Below the pieces are notes generated by a model. It saw only the letters and a program-made list of their open reading frames with translations. It searched no databases and was not told the DNA's origin. Below, one piece after another: positions 44,657-56,134 of a DNA stretch of 64,000 bases. The stretch is from Actinostola sp. cb2023 (lineage: Eukaryota > Cnidaria > Anthozoa > Actiniaria > Actinostolidae), in the NCBI GenBank assembly GCA_033675265.1, contig JAUJYZ010001280.1, forward strand, positions 1 to 64,000, written 5' to 3'. Made by a program: the position numbers and the translations under genes. Every line of letters begins with the position of its first letter. Position 1 is the first letter of the stretch.

Positions 44657-47600
44657 ATGGAGGCCGAAGAGAAGCCTCCAAGAGACGATGTGAGCATAGA
44701 AGAGGCAGCGGTAAGCGATACTCCAATAAATAGGGTTATTTTGTTGTTGTTTTGTCCAGTTTTTTGTGTGTTGTCTGCGAATCTTTACCATTCAGCATCG
44801 TGTTTTTCTTTCACTTGTTTGTTATTTAGAAAGTGTTTTGTCAAATTGTTCTGTTATACTAACTTTACGATTTGATAAACGACACAAATAGACTAGAGAT
44901 AGATGTAGAACGAGCTGATCGACATTCTGACAGTCCAAAAAGAAACCTGACATGAACTCGTTTCTCAAAATTTCTGTACAACGGATCATTTTAAAAGCTT
45001 TTCAAGACTGACACCACATTAATGTTTCCTGATGTTCCTAGAAGAACTTTTTCAACGTTTTTTTTTACAAAAAAAAACCACCTTAGTTATGCATCAGTCA
45101 ATTCCAGCAATGCCCATCCCCCCCCCCCCCCCCCCCCCCCCGTGAAACAGTGCTAATGAACTTTTTATTTAGCACTATTAAAATAGTGTAATGTCTTTTG
45201 TTTTCTATTGTTCCATTGGTGATATTTAGCACTAAATAGTTTGCACTGTCTGCACTCTAATAAATTTATAGAGTTGCGTACAATGGGCATTGCTGGAATT
45301 GACTGATGCATTAAGTTTACATTTCTTTTGGAATACTCTTTATAACTTGCAGATAAAAGTCCAAGAACTCTACAACTTCAGAGACACATACTTTGAAATC
45401 CATGGAATAGAAAAAGCTGCAGACAGAATGCAAGAGGTTGAAGCCAAGCTCAAGGAAGTGCTGAGCTTTCTTGATTATGTCCATGCTTCTCACGAAGACA
45501 CTGCAAAGTGTTTGTATCTGAGAGGCAAGGCATTGAATGTGAAGGCTGATTTTGATCAGACTGCCCAGGATACACTCGCAAAGGCTGTAAAGTTGGTACC
45601 TAAAATGGTAGAAGCATGGAATGCCCTAGGAGAGTGTTATTGGAAAAAGGGTGACATGGTTGCAGCTAAAAATTGCTTTACTGGTGCACTTGGCCATGTA
45701 AGCTTTTGTAATGTGTAGACTGTTGTTAGACTAGTCTTGTCCCTTAATTAGTCAACGTACATCATGTTTGCCTGTAATTTGACCAAGAATGAATACTTTC
45801 TTTTCAGTCGAGGAACAAGGAATCCCTCAGGAATCTTTCAATGGTTCTACGTCAGCTTGGAGAAGGTACAATGTACAAGTGGTTATAAACTTGAAATTTG
45901 TGTACTAATTTTTACCAGAAATACATTTTCCATTCTCTTGCACTTTGCCTACATGTGAACATTGGCTTTATGGAAACGCAAGGCATCTTCCGTGTTGTTA
46001 GCCATTTTGAATGACATCATTAATCTCAAATATGCATGCTTATCTTATTTTGCTTGCATTTGCATTGGTCATGTGAACTAAGCTTTACTGTATTAATTTT
46101 AATTCCATATTAGATGCTTCGGAAAGAGCTGAAAATGTCCAGCGCAGTGTATCTATGGCCAAAGAGTCTGTGTCCTTGGATATATCTGATGGCATGTCTT
46201 GGTGTAAGTAATCACACTAATACACTGACTGTGACTAACATTGCTCTAAAATTCTTCCTTATTCCGTAGACATCCTTGGCAATGCCTACCTGTCACAGTT
46301 CTTCATTATCACACAGTCTCCACAAATACTCAAGCAATGCATGTCGGCATACAGACAAGCAGTGAGTAACTTATAGTCACAACTATGAATGGTTCTGTGC
46401 AAAGTGTGAGTGACTTGTGTTCAAAATTGCTGGCTTGCACATGACGTCATGGCAGACTCATTAGCTTCCTCTTGTTTGTACCACCAACATGTCCACTGCA
46501 TCTTTGTATTTTAAATCTCCAGACATTGATTCCAAAACAGCAATAGGCAGGTTATTCCAAGTGCTGATGATATGTCAATATCCTGTAATCATGTTTGTAT
46601 TGTAGGAAAAAGACCGCAGGGCAGCTAGTAATCCAGATCTACACTTCAACAGAGCAATGGTAAGCTGATTGAGTAGTGAATGGGATGCATTAGGTAACAT
46701 ATGAACGGGCAGATACAAGTGCTGTAAATAACCCATAAAAATCATTCTGAGCGTTGGCCATGGAAATGAAATGGGCCCAGATGCAGAAGGGAAAAACTTG
46801 CTGACCTTGATGGGATTCAAACCATGACCTCTGGAACTGATCATTGAAGCTCAGAGCCTCTACCAGCAGAGCTACAAAGCAACCCATAAAATCCTTCTGA
46901 ACATTTGCCTTGGAAAGGAAATGGAACTAAATGGAGAAGAGAAAAATATATGGCTCCGGAACTTTACACTCTGATGCTCTACCAAGCCGCGCTACAAGGC
47001 CAGACTGGAAGCAGGCCACGGTTTCATGGTTTCCATGCTTTCTTTGTGTATTCAAGAATAGACAAATTATGAATATAATTTTGCATACTAACAACATTGT
47101 GCTATCTGTGCTCTTCACAGCATGTTGTCTTTCGAGGAAGCTTCCCACTCCATCTTCCTTTGTCTTTGCTACATGTACTGTAATTACGTACAATAAGTAT
47201 AACTGTTTAATTATTGTTTTCCTCAAGGCCTACAAATACCAGGAAGAGTATGAACAATGTATTAAAGACTTCAAGAAAGCGTACATGTTTGATCCAGGCT
47301 TTACTGAGTGTGATGAAGAAAAGAAGAAATTACTGAGTTACCTCTCACGTACTATGGAACTTGTAAGAGGAAAGGTTCGTATCAAAATGTTTCACTTTTG
47401 TCACTAATTTGGTCTCTCCTTCCTTTCTGTATTTTTTAAAATCATAAAAAACCCAAATTATAATTTAATAATATTGAACAATAATTTCCTTCGTTCCTTC
47501 TCCAGGGTAAACTCAAAACTAAAAGACTTCAGTCAATGATTCAATCATTAGGTGAATTAGAACTTGGCCCTTATGCTGGGGGTAGTTACACCAGCGCTAA

Positions 47601-49886
47601 AGGTGCATCGGTCAAGCTAGAGCACATCACTGCATCACAGTTGGTCAGTGGCTTCAATAGAGGCAAGGTTGTGATGGGTAGAATGGTTGGCTCGGTACTA
47701 ATGGACGATCCATTACCATAGTAAGTACATTCTAGATGGATACCAGATCTGAACCCACCAAACTGGAATCGAATCCCCTCAATTCTTCATGACCTCAAAT
47801 CCTTGTTTCGACTTCCCTCTAAACCGTGTAGCTCAGTGCAGCTTTAAACTGACTCGTAGAATGGAGCCCTGATGGAGCCCTTGCATCCTCGGGAACCCAG
47901 GGGTATATTCTGTCATTTGTTACTCACTCCCAGAGAAATACCCTGTGGGAACGAAGTCTGTTGGAACTTGTCCCAGAATTACTCGTTTCTGATTGGTCAA
48001 CCTAGGAAGGTCGACCAACCAGTATAAAGTGCATTCTGGTTTGTATAGGACAGCCGCCATATTAAATTTTGACTTCTAGAACAAGTTCCAACAGATTCGT
48101 TCCCAGAGGTATTTCTCTGGGAGCAAGTATAACCAGCGACAGAATATACCCCTGGGTTCCTGAGGATGGAGCCTTGTGGCTGTGTGAGACTTTGCTTTAT
48201 TTGAAACAATTGAAATTGAGTTTGCTTGTATTTCCTCTGGACTAGATGAAGGTTATTCAGTGAGGAAGAAGTTAGTGCAAAGGTTATCACTGACACCCAG
48301 AGAAACTTTGTTAAGCCACTCAAATACTTCAATAATCTTCAATAATCTTCAATAATCTTAAATTAATGTAAATTACTATTCTTAATGCTACAATGTACAT
48401 AATAATAAACTTTATTAACGTGTCTTAATTAGTTAGCTTACATTAACAGTATGCTAATTGGGGACACCTACATGTATCTAGAAAAATTGAAATAAAAAAA
48501 ATATTTGAAAATATATCACCTAATATATATATTATTGCATGATGCCAATACTAATAATATCAAATCTAAGATCTAAAATTTATATTAAAATAAAATAAAT
48601 ATATTAAAATTTATACATTTGTGTATGTCTATATAAAAGCACATCATGTCTTGCCATTTTGGTGCTAATGGGCTTGTGTCACCTGTCACGTGACTTTTTA
48701 AACTTTCACCGAAGACAAACGAAAATATCATAACTTGAAAGAGCATACTAAAATTAGTAAAAGTTGAAAATTTCAAAGGAATCAAGCAAATAAGACAAAA
48801 GTTAAAGGCTTTCAAAGTTTCCCGCTTTGAGAAGGATTTGTATGGGTTTTTCGTCAACATACATTTTCATACAAAAAAGTTCAAGTTTGAATGCCTGTAA
48901 CTATTGCCCTATTTACTTAATTCCCTTCAAACTTTCCACTTTTACTAACTATAGCATGCTCTTTCCAGTTATGGTATTTTCGTTTGTCTTCGGTGAAAAT
49001 GTAAAAAGTCACGTGACAGGTGACACAAGCTCATTGAGCCACTTTCTTTTTACATACCTGGACCTGTACTAATATGTTTACTCTTGTTTTGATTCTAGTA
49101 CATTTGCCATGGTTGAGAGAACAGGACTGTGCTTACCTGTAATGGTGTACAACATGAATATCAGTTCAGGGTTTGTGGTAGGTGATTCTGTGGCCATTCC
49201 TGAGCCTTTCCTGCAAGTGACTGACTTTGCTGAAGACGATAAGGTAACTAGAAAATGACACAGTCGAGCATTAGGTACTCATGATTACAGTACTTGTATG
49301 TAGTATGTACTTACAGGAGATTTCGCATGACTGAAAAACTTATGCCAATTTAGGATTTCGAATGAATTTGTTACGTGCCGTGCACCATGGTTTTTCACAG
49401 TTATACGAAATCTGCTCTTATACAACAATGACAGTAGTATAACAGTACATTAATGATTGTGTAGTACTTACAACATGAGTTGTAGTTCAGCAAGTGTTTG
49501 TAGATCATACACGACACACCACTAATGTTGATAACCCCTAACCCAATGCAGATGTATTATTTCATGTTTTGATGCCACTGAATCCCATCAATGTTAGATT
49601 GAGTGGGTTGCATCAGTGTTGAAATGGTTGGCATGGTTACATCGGGATGCATAACTCCTAAGTTGATTTGAATCACTTTCATTCAAGTAAAAACATTGTA
49701 TGTAAATCAATAAATATTATTATTATTATTTTAATCATTCTATGTACAATAATATTTACATTCCAGATTTACAAGTTTGAGTCCATACGAGTAGACAATC
49801 CTGTTGTAATGGTTGTGAACAAGAGGAAACTTGGAAAAGGACAGCTTGCGCCGTCGGTGCTGTCCGTCACGGCAAAGAATGAGTGA
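44657..49886 (+). CDS. TTC5: TTC5/STRAP, TPR and OB-fold p300 cofactor
   Basis: TTC5 is a stress-responsive p300/JMY cofactor and also binds nascent tubulin to trigger tubulin mRNA decay. Exons: 44657-44710, 45353-45697, 45808-45865, 46114-46203, 46270-46361, 46606-46659, 47228-47374, 47506-47720, 49099-49243, 49767-49886; phases agree and the product is 439 aa (human 440). TPR-type blocks are clear: VEAWNALGECYWKKGD near residue 100 and ESLRNLSMVLRQLGE, SWYILGNAYLSQFF, NPDLHLNRAM and YEQCIKDFKKAYMFDP following. The C-terminal OB-fold part has KTKRLQSM, LPVMVYNM, GDSVAIPEPF and VDNPVVMVVN. Intron 8 (1.4 kb) holds a MITE and a foldback element. A likely AATAAA is at 51052, giving a 3' UTR of about 1.2 kb containing two hairpin elements. 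Confidence 0.95.
45089..45311. mobile_element. TIR element with inner poly-C, TTC5 intron 1
   Basis: ATGCATCAGTCAATTCCAGC, then AATGCCCAT, pairs with ATGGGCATTGCTGGAATTGA, then CTGATGCAT. The interior has a 24-base C run (45118-45141) and TTTAGCACTA stretches like those at 17030-17080. It ends 41 bp before the exon 2 start. Confidence 0.8.
46690..47010 (-). mobile_element. tRNA-derived SINE relic(s), TTC5 intron 6
   Basis: On the minus strand, TAGCTCTGCTGGTAGAGGCT (box A-like) is followed about 40 bp later by GGTTTGAATCCC (box B-like), at 46875-46810. A second box A-like TAGCGCGGCTTGGTAGAGCA lies at about 46975-46995. The box spacing and CCATGGAAATGAAATGGGCC/GGAAAGGAAATGGA similarity suggest two tandem copies of one SINE. 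Confidence 0.55.
47888..48164. mobile_element. 277-bp MITE, TTC5 intron 8
   Basis: CTCGGGAACCCAGGGGTATA, then TTCTGTC, pairs with GACAGAATATACCCCTGGGT, then TCCTGAG. AGAGAAATACC and AACTTGTCCCAGAA inner repeats pair as well. Confidence 0.85.
48395..48560 (-). repeat. LINE-like 3' end, minus orientation
   Basis: AATAATAAACTTTATTAACG, then GTGTCTTAATTAGTTAGCTT and GCTAATTGGGGACACC, is nearly identical to 59395-59560. Read on the minus strand it ends with an AATAAAGTTTATTATT tail, as at the 3' ends of non-LTR retroelements. Confidence 0.6.
48662..49040. mobile_element. 379-bp foldback MITE, TTC5 intron 8
   Basis: GGCTTGTGTCACCTGTCACG, then TGACTTTTTAAAC, and CTTCACCGAAGACAAACGAA on the left recur inverted on the right (TTCGTTTGTCTTCGGTGAA; GTCACGTGACAGGTGACACA). 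Arms of about 160 bp give two opposed ORFs with similar peptides, which is why neither is called. The right arm ends about 60 bp before exon 9. Confidence 0.85.
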
Positions 49887-49950
49887 TTCATATCTGTAAC
49901 GCTACACTTTTGAGGATATTGTTGCCCAGAAAAGCACATAAGAGTCCAGT

Positions 49951-50080
49951 GCCCAGTTGCTCGAAAGCGGTTTAACGCTAACCCAGGGTTAAATATAGCC
50001 TCTCATCCAATCAAATAGCCAGAATAGCTAAGGTATATTTAACCCTGGGTTAGCATTAACCTGCTTTCGAGCAACCAGGC
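49951..50080. mobile_element. Palindromic MITE in TTC5 3' UTR
   Basis: CCAGTTGCTCGAAAGCGGTT, then TAACGCTAACCCAGGGTTAA, mirrors TTAACCCTGGGTTAGCATTA, then ACCTGCTTTCGAGCAACC. The outer arms resemble the GGTTGTTCGAAAG family. Confidence 0.8.
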
Positions 50081-50725
50081 CTGTCCAACTTGGGCGTAAT
50101 ATTTTCCTATTTCAGACCATTTGTCATTCCACTGAGTATTATTTCTTTCTCTATCAGTAACGCTTGAGAAGAGACATGAATATGGATGTCACTCAATCAA
50201 ATAATTTAATTCCCAAGAGGTTTTAAATGGGAAAACATTACGCCCAAGCTGATAGGGTCAGACTATTTTTTTTTTGAAATAACTGAGTGTGACTGGATAT
50301 ATATAAACCTACTCCTTTCTAATACTATCAGTATTATATCAGTCAAGATATTTAATGAATGTTACTGCAATGTTGCTATTCGTATGGTGTAAATATGCAA
50401 TGTACATGGACAGTAGTTAATGAGATTTGAAGTGTTTGCCTGTTCTAGCAGTTAGTACTCTGAATAGAGCAATAGAGGGATCTTTTAGTTTAGATTTTGC
50501 CTCGTTACCATAAATCTTTACTTCAAGCTACATACAAACAAACAAACTCCAAAACTCAGAAGAGAATGTCATATTTAATTTAGTAAACACTGAAATTAGA
50601 GAATAATACTATTTATGTCAGAGAGGAACACTTGCATGGAAACACAGAACAATTCTATTTTAGACGGAGTTCAACAACTCATACGATGTAACGTGGTTCA
50701 ATACAGTTATGCTTACAATTGAAGA

Positions 50726-50840
50726 GGTCCCTGCAAGAACAAAGTGACTTGTGATCAAAACCCAAATTCTCCTTTGAAATCCAAAGAATCTCGAGGAGAA
50801 TTTAGATTTTGATCAAAAGTCACTTAATGTTGTTCTTGCG
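50726..50840. mobile_element. MITE, TGCAAGAACAA family, second copy
   Basis: GGTCCCTGCAAGAACAAAGT, then GACTTGTGATCAAAACCCAA, pairs with TTTAGATTTTGATCAAAAGT and TGTTGTTCTTGC. A third end (TGTTCTTGCAGGGAGCCC) lies near 50970. Confidence 0.75.
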
Positions 50841-51333
50841 GTGGTGGCTAAATGGGATGCCTCAAAAGGACCTTCGAGTGTCAAACAATAGAAACCAAAT
50901 CTATTGTGTTACTGCATCATTCTATTGTGTATATTTAATGTGTATATTTAAACTCCATTTAGCAGTCACCTGTTCTTGCAGGGAGCCCTTGTACTTATAT
51001 GCTCTCATGTTTTCAGTAGTTACTAAACATGTGTTGTTTCATTGACCTGTGAATAAACTATTTTTACTTTGAAATATCTGCTATTCTTGATTACTAACAA
51101 CCAAACAATAAATAAAACTTATGAAAGACTATAAAAAATATCATATTTCATTTCATATTTACAATATAACACACACTCTGACTACCATGGTATTATATCA
51201 GACCCCAGGGGGGACCTCCCATATAAAGAGTGGTGGGGATGTTGGTCAGAAATTTGAATATAACCCCTAAAAGGTACCAGAATCTCGACCTTGTGGGCGT
51301 GGCAACAAATAGTTTTTACCCCTAAAAGGTATC

Positions 51334-51517
51334 AATAGGACATTTTCATGATGCATGACTACAAGTACCAGAATGCTTTGGAAATTTTCTTTCTTATTCA
51401 GATTTTTATTCCCTCGTGAGAATAGTAAGACAATTGGTGTTAATTATCTAACAAAAGAAAATGGGCAAGCATTCTGGTACTTGTAGTATATGACGCCATC
51501 ATGAAAATGTCCTATTC
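51334..51517. mobile_element. 184-bp MITE
   Basis: AATAGGACATTTTCATGATG pairs with CATCATGAAAATGTCCTATT; inner CTACAAGTACCAGAATGCTT is also mirrored. A related single arm lies at 23930-23990 (GGTACGTTGTAGTATATGAC, then GCCATCATG). Confidence 0.8.
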
Positions 51518-51576
51518 TAACATCAGTTTCCTGACAAGTGTCATGATTGTATTTACTTATCAATTAGTCACCTCAC

Positions 51577-51733
51577 GTCCATGCGCCCATTGCATTATAG
51601 ATGCACGAGAGAAAATATAAAGAACTCTTAACAAGCATAAGAGTGGCGCAAGGCATAGCCGAGTGTGATTCTAGCTTGTTAAGAGTTCTTTATATTTTCT
51701 CGAGTGCATCTATAATGCTATGGGCACATGGAC
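51577..51733. mobile_element. 157-bp palindromic MITE
   Basis: GTCCATGCGCCCATTGCATT, then ATAGATGCAC, pairs with GTGCATCTATAATGCTATGG, then GCACATGGAC. GAGAAAATATAAAGAACTCT, then TAACAAGC, is mirrored inside. Confidence 0.85.
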
Positions 51734-51879
51734 ACAAGTTGACTACACATGTAATTGATTTATAATATGGCATCTAGAAAGAGTGCAGCCCATGGGGAAA
51801 TAGTTCATAGAACTCTAGTCAATCAGAGCGTGCATTATATCATTGCTATATTATAAAGGCATATAAAACTGTTGCTTGT

Positions 51880-52015
51880 GTCTATATACTGTGATATAAA
51901 CACTGGGAGATGTAGAGCGCTTGAGAAGCAAGAGAAAAAACTCACCTTATGCTCCTTGGCTTGCTTCTCTCATGCTCTACAACTCACATCATGTTTATAT
52001 CACAGTCTACGCAAT
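51880..52015. mobile_element. ~136-bp inverted repeat
   Basis: TACTGTGATATAAACACTGG, then GAGATGTAGAGCGCTTGAGA, mirrors GAGAAGCAAGCCAAGGAGCA on the other side through CATGCTCTACAACTCACATC and ATGTTTATATCACAGT. Confidence 0.7.
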
Positions 52016-52049
52016 CTGATTGGGTGGTTTGCCTTTGTATTGTTGTATA

Positions 52050-52236
52050 AACAAATTGCAGATGGTTTTGAGTTGTCTGTACTCTTATTGACACACACTT
52101 GACGTCATAAAATGTTCAAAACCCAAGTGGAATCACAAGCGCATTGAGTGATTTCACTGCAAAATTATGGACATTTTATGACGTCAAGTGTGTGTCAATA
52201 AGAGTACAGACAACTCAAAACCATCTGCAATTTGTT
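52050..52236. mobile_element. 187-bp hairpin element just past CEP76 stop
   Basis: About 65 bp of perfect inverted repeat: AACAAATTGCAGATGGTTTT, GAGTTGTCTGTACTCTTATT, GACACACACTTGACGTCATA, then AAATGT, mirrored exactly. It lies 61 bp beyond the CEP76 stop codon (52297), so it is probably in that gene's 3' UTR. Confidence 0.88.
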
Positions 52237-52296
52237 AAATATCACTAAATTTCATATTAATTCATTAATAATAAGTTATAGCTATCTATTAATGTG

Positions 52297-55200
52297 TTAT
52301 AAGACAGATTTGTATTTGACAGCAAACATTATCCATGTTGCACAGGCACTTTCTGCATAAGTGAAGACGCGCACTCGCACTGCAAGTCTCACATGGTCAC
52401 CACGGCAACACACTATTTCTTCGCAAGCAGGGGATCTGAGAAAACAACATTTAAAAGACTTGAATGACTGCATGTCACTGAATAATAATAATGATAATAA
52501 TAATCATAATAATAATAATCATCATAATCATAATCATAATGATAATATAATAATGATAATACTAATATATGTTCTTATATAGCACATTTCACATTGTCTC
52601 GGCATGACCTCGGTGTAAGAACCTTACATACAAACACTATAAGACTACTGTATCGCTAATTTTCAAAATAACCACAAAAATTCATAGATATGGATTCATC
52701 AATCCAGTACTAGTACTGCAAAGGGTTTAGAGATCTTTAGAACTTAGAACGACGTGAGTTGATGCACGCAGTGAAGAGATAAATTATGTTGGATAAGTTA
52801 CGTCAGTTGTGAGGTTTTTACACCGAGGTAAACCCATTGTCTCAATGCACTTTACAACTAACTGATGGAAGACTTTTATAAAATGAATAAATGAAGTTGT
52901 GAAAGCTACACATGTACAGATAGACAAATAGATGAATAGTGTTTGGTGGTGCTAATGTTGGTGTGCAAGTAATTCCTGGGATTTAAAGTACAAAGACACA
53001 GCGGCCATGTTGGTGGCACAAACAGAGAGCTAAAGCTAATTGAGGGAATGCAATTTGAGATTTAAAGGAACCAACAAGAGAAGTTAATGAATGCATGACG
53101 GGAACCAACATGGCTGCCATGACTTTAGCAAACTAGCAATTTGCCATCAAACCATGAATAAACATTAAGTGTTGTCAACCATAACAGTGCTTGGATTATC
53201 CCTGTGTGCATGACTACTCCACCTACCAGTCGTGTCTTTCATCTCTTTTGGATGTGTAATAATAATAATAATAATAATAATAATACACATTTATCATTTA
53301 GCGGCATTTCCGGGAGCTCAATGGCACTTTACAAAATATATCTAAGAACTATGCAACAATGCAAACTGTGGTATTAAATGGTATTTCAAAACGTAGCATT
53401 AAGTTTACCTTAAACATGAAGCAAAAGCTCGCCGAGCGTTTCGATGTACAAATTGAATAGGGAACCCTTTAAAGGTGTGGCCGTCAGGTATAGCTCGTCT
53501 AATGGCTTGCTGGAACTCCTCATTACCTGCTGTAACTCCAGTACTGTGTTCTAGTTCGTAGGCTGCTAATGCAGGAGTCAGGATGTAACACAGTTCATCA
53601 TCCCATGCCGTGCTCAGTCCAAGGTCCTAAAAGAACACTTGTCAGTGTTGGTAAATTGAAATAATTCTACTTGACCAAGAAAGATTGTGGTTTATATTTG
53701 ACAAAGAGCAGATGTACTTGAGTATGCTGTGCTTTGCAGCATCAGATTGCAGAGTTTTCAAAATAAACCATTCCGCAGCCTCAATGGTTACAGGAAATCT
53801 TCTATGTCACCGTAAAAAAGACTACTTAACATTACTAATGTTTTGAGCCTTAGCCCTTCGTCGGAGTAAAGGCCGAGGCTCAAATCGTCAGTAAAGTTAA
53901 GTACTCTGACTTGTTTATGGTGTTATAGATTTCCTTTAACCATTTGAATTTATCGATATACACCGATGCAGCCCATACTAGTGTACTCACTAGTTTCCAT
54001 TTTGTAGCCTGTCTAGCAAACAAAATTACCCTGAAGTTTCTCACAATAATAACAAAGTTGCATATATAAACTTTTTCACAGTTTGTTCTTTATTACTCAG
54101 GCCCTTCCGAAGGAAGCCCGAGTTATAAAATGGGCCTTCTTTTTATTATTATTATTTTCATGGCCACAGAATGAAGAAAGAATGCGAAGTATTTGATCGT
54201 ATCGAGTTTCAAGATTACTCAGCAGATAAGGGAAAACAAACGACACACAGGACTAAAGTAGATTTGAATCTTAGTTTTGAAAGCAGCTGTAGATCTTCAA
54301 GCTATTAAAGGTCAGGATTCTAGTTCATCGTTCGACGACTAGAAGTGGTAGAAGGACTAGAAGCTCGTGCTGGATTGAAAGAGAAGAAGTCATCTTGTGT
54401 AGTGAGAGAAATGACGCAAGCCATCCAAACGCATACAAGTACTACATACCAGATACGCATACTCTAAATCTTCCCGTCGAGCATTTTCGAAAGGGCTGTT
54501 CTACGACGTCGTTCCACGAACTCGAACTCATCAAAAAATGAACTGAAAAGCAAATGAAATGAACTCAAAAACTATCATGACCTCGCTATGCCATGTTTGT
54601 TGTTAATTGTAATAGTACGTGTACAGTTATGTCCTTGAGTATTTATAATTGAACTCACGACCAGCGATGTATAACTACATCTATTGACAGAAAGCTATAT
54701 GTACAGAAGTCATGCAAACAGTCGAGTCAGTCGAGTTATTTTCAGTAACTCATGATGGATGTTTATTTTATTCCACTTTTGAAAAATTCAGAAGGAAAAG
54801 GAATCGTAAAAATCGTACTTCAAAACTACATCAAAGCAAAGGCGAGCAAGGTCAATGTTCGAAAATCGAGATCGTACAAATTAAAGTAGTTTTAGGCTAT
54901 TTATATACTTGCACAATAGCAAAGCGCATTAATTAGTGACGTCACAACTCAGACAAACAAACCAAATTTTTCATATCCTTCAGTCCGATTTTGTTAGTTT
55001 TTTTTTTACTGACAGTTGTTTTGAAAATAAACAGTGTTTTCATGATAAAATGTAGGTTTCTCCGTGTTCTTTTCAGTACGATGACAGTTGTATGATCCTT
55101 CAGTCATACATCTATTATGCGACCTAATTGTAGAACTGCCGCGTAGCGCTATTTAAAACAGAATTTCCACGCTCAAAACAGGTCAGTGAACGGCAAAAAT

Positions 55201-56090
55201 ACAATCGAAGTCAAAACTTCCTTAGATTTTAGGGATCTATTACAGAAGAAGACACTCAATGAGCGTATAGTCGGGCATTATGACAATGACAGTTGCGTGA
55301 TGAGGGAGACTATTTGTGTCGGTCCGACTCTTCGAGGTACGTCTGTGGTACGTCTTTAAACGTACTTGAGGTCACTTGAGGTTGCATATTCATGGTACCC
55401 AAAAACGGATCGAATAATTTCCGAATGCCTATCGAACTAAATCCGAAAGTATGATTCGCTCAAACGTGTCAAATAGTTTCCGAGCGTATATCAAACTCAA
55501 CTGGACGTTCCAAGTACGTGCTAGGAATGTACGAATCGGATATCTTTATCTATGCTCACCGACACATATACATTAAACATAGTATCCCTCGTCACGCAAC
55601 TGTCAGTCATTGTCAGGTCCCTCGTCATGCAACTGACATTGTCCTTGTCATAATGCCCGAGTGTACGCTCATTGAGCGTCTTGTTAATATTTGTGTTGGG
55701 TTGTCGTTTCTAGTTTTCATCTGACGTTTCTTAATACTCTGAGATTTCAACATTAAATTTCCATTACAGCGATTACCATAGATTCAAACTTGACAACATG
55801 CGTGGTCAGAAAGAATGACCATAGTTTTCCTGGTAAAAACATTTACAGGAGATGTCAATGCTTTTACACTTATCCTAAGGAGTCAATTCGTTTATCTTCA
55901 AAAATATTAGGTGAAATAATAATAATAATAGGGCGTGATAGCACTAATGTTGAAAATATTTTCAAATAGAAGACAACAATTTGTCCATTACTTGTATAAC
56001 GTTCATTTATTCAACTGATGATGGCATCTGAGTATGTCGAAACATGTCTTGCAAACGAAAAATTGTTGTCTTTTATTTGAAAATATAATA

Positions 56091-56134
<44 letters not shown>

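Noticed and set aside
46800..46880. A tRNA gene on the minus strand
   Set aside because: Box A and box B resemble a tRNA, but acceptor and anticodon stems do not form; SINE origin fits better.
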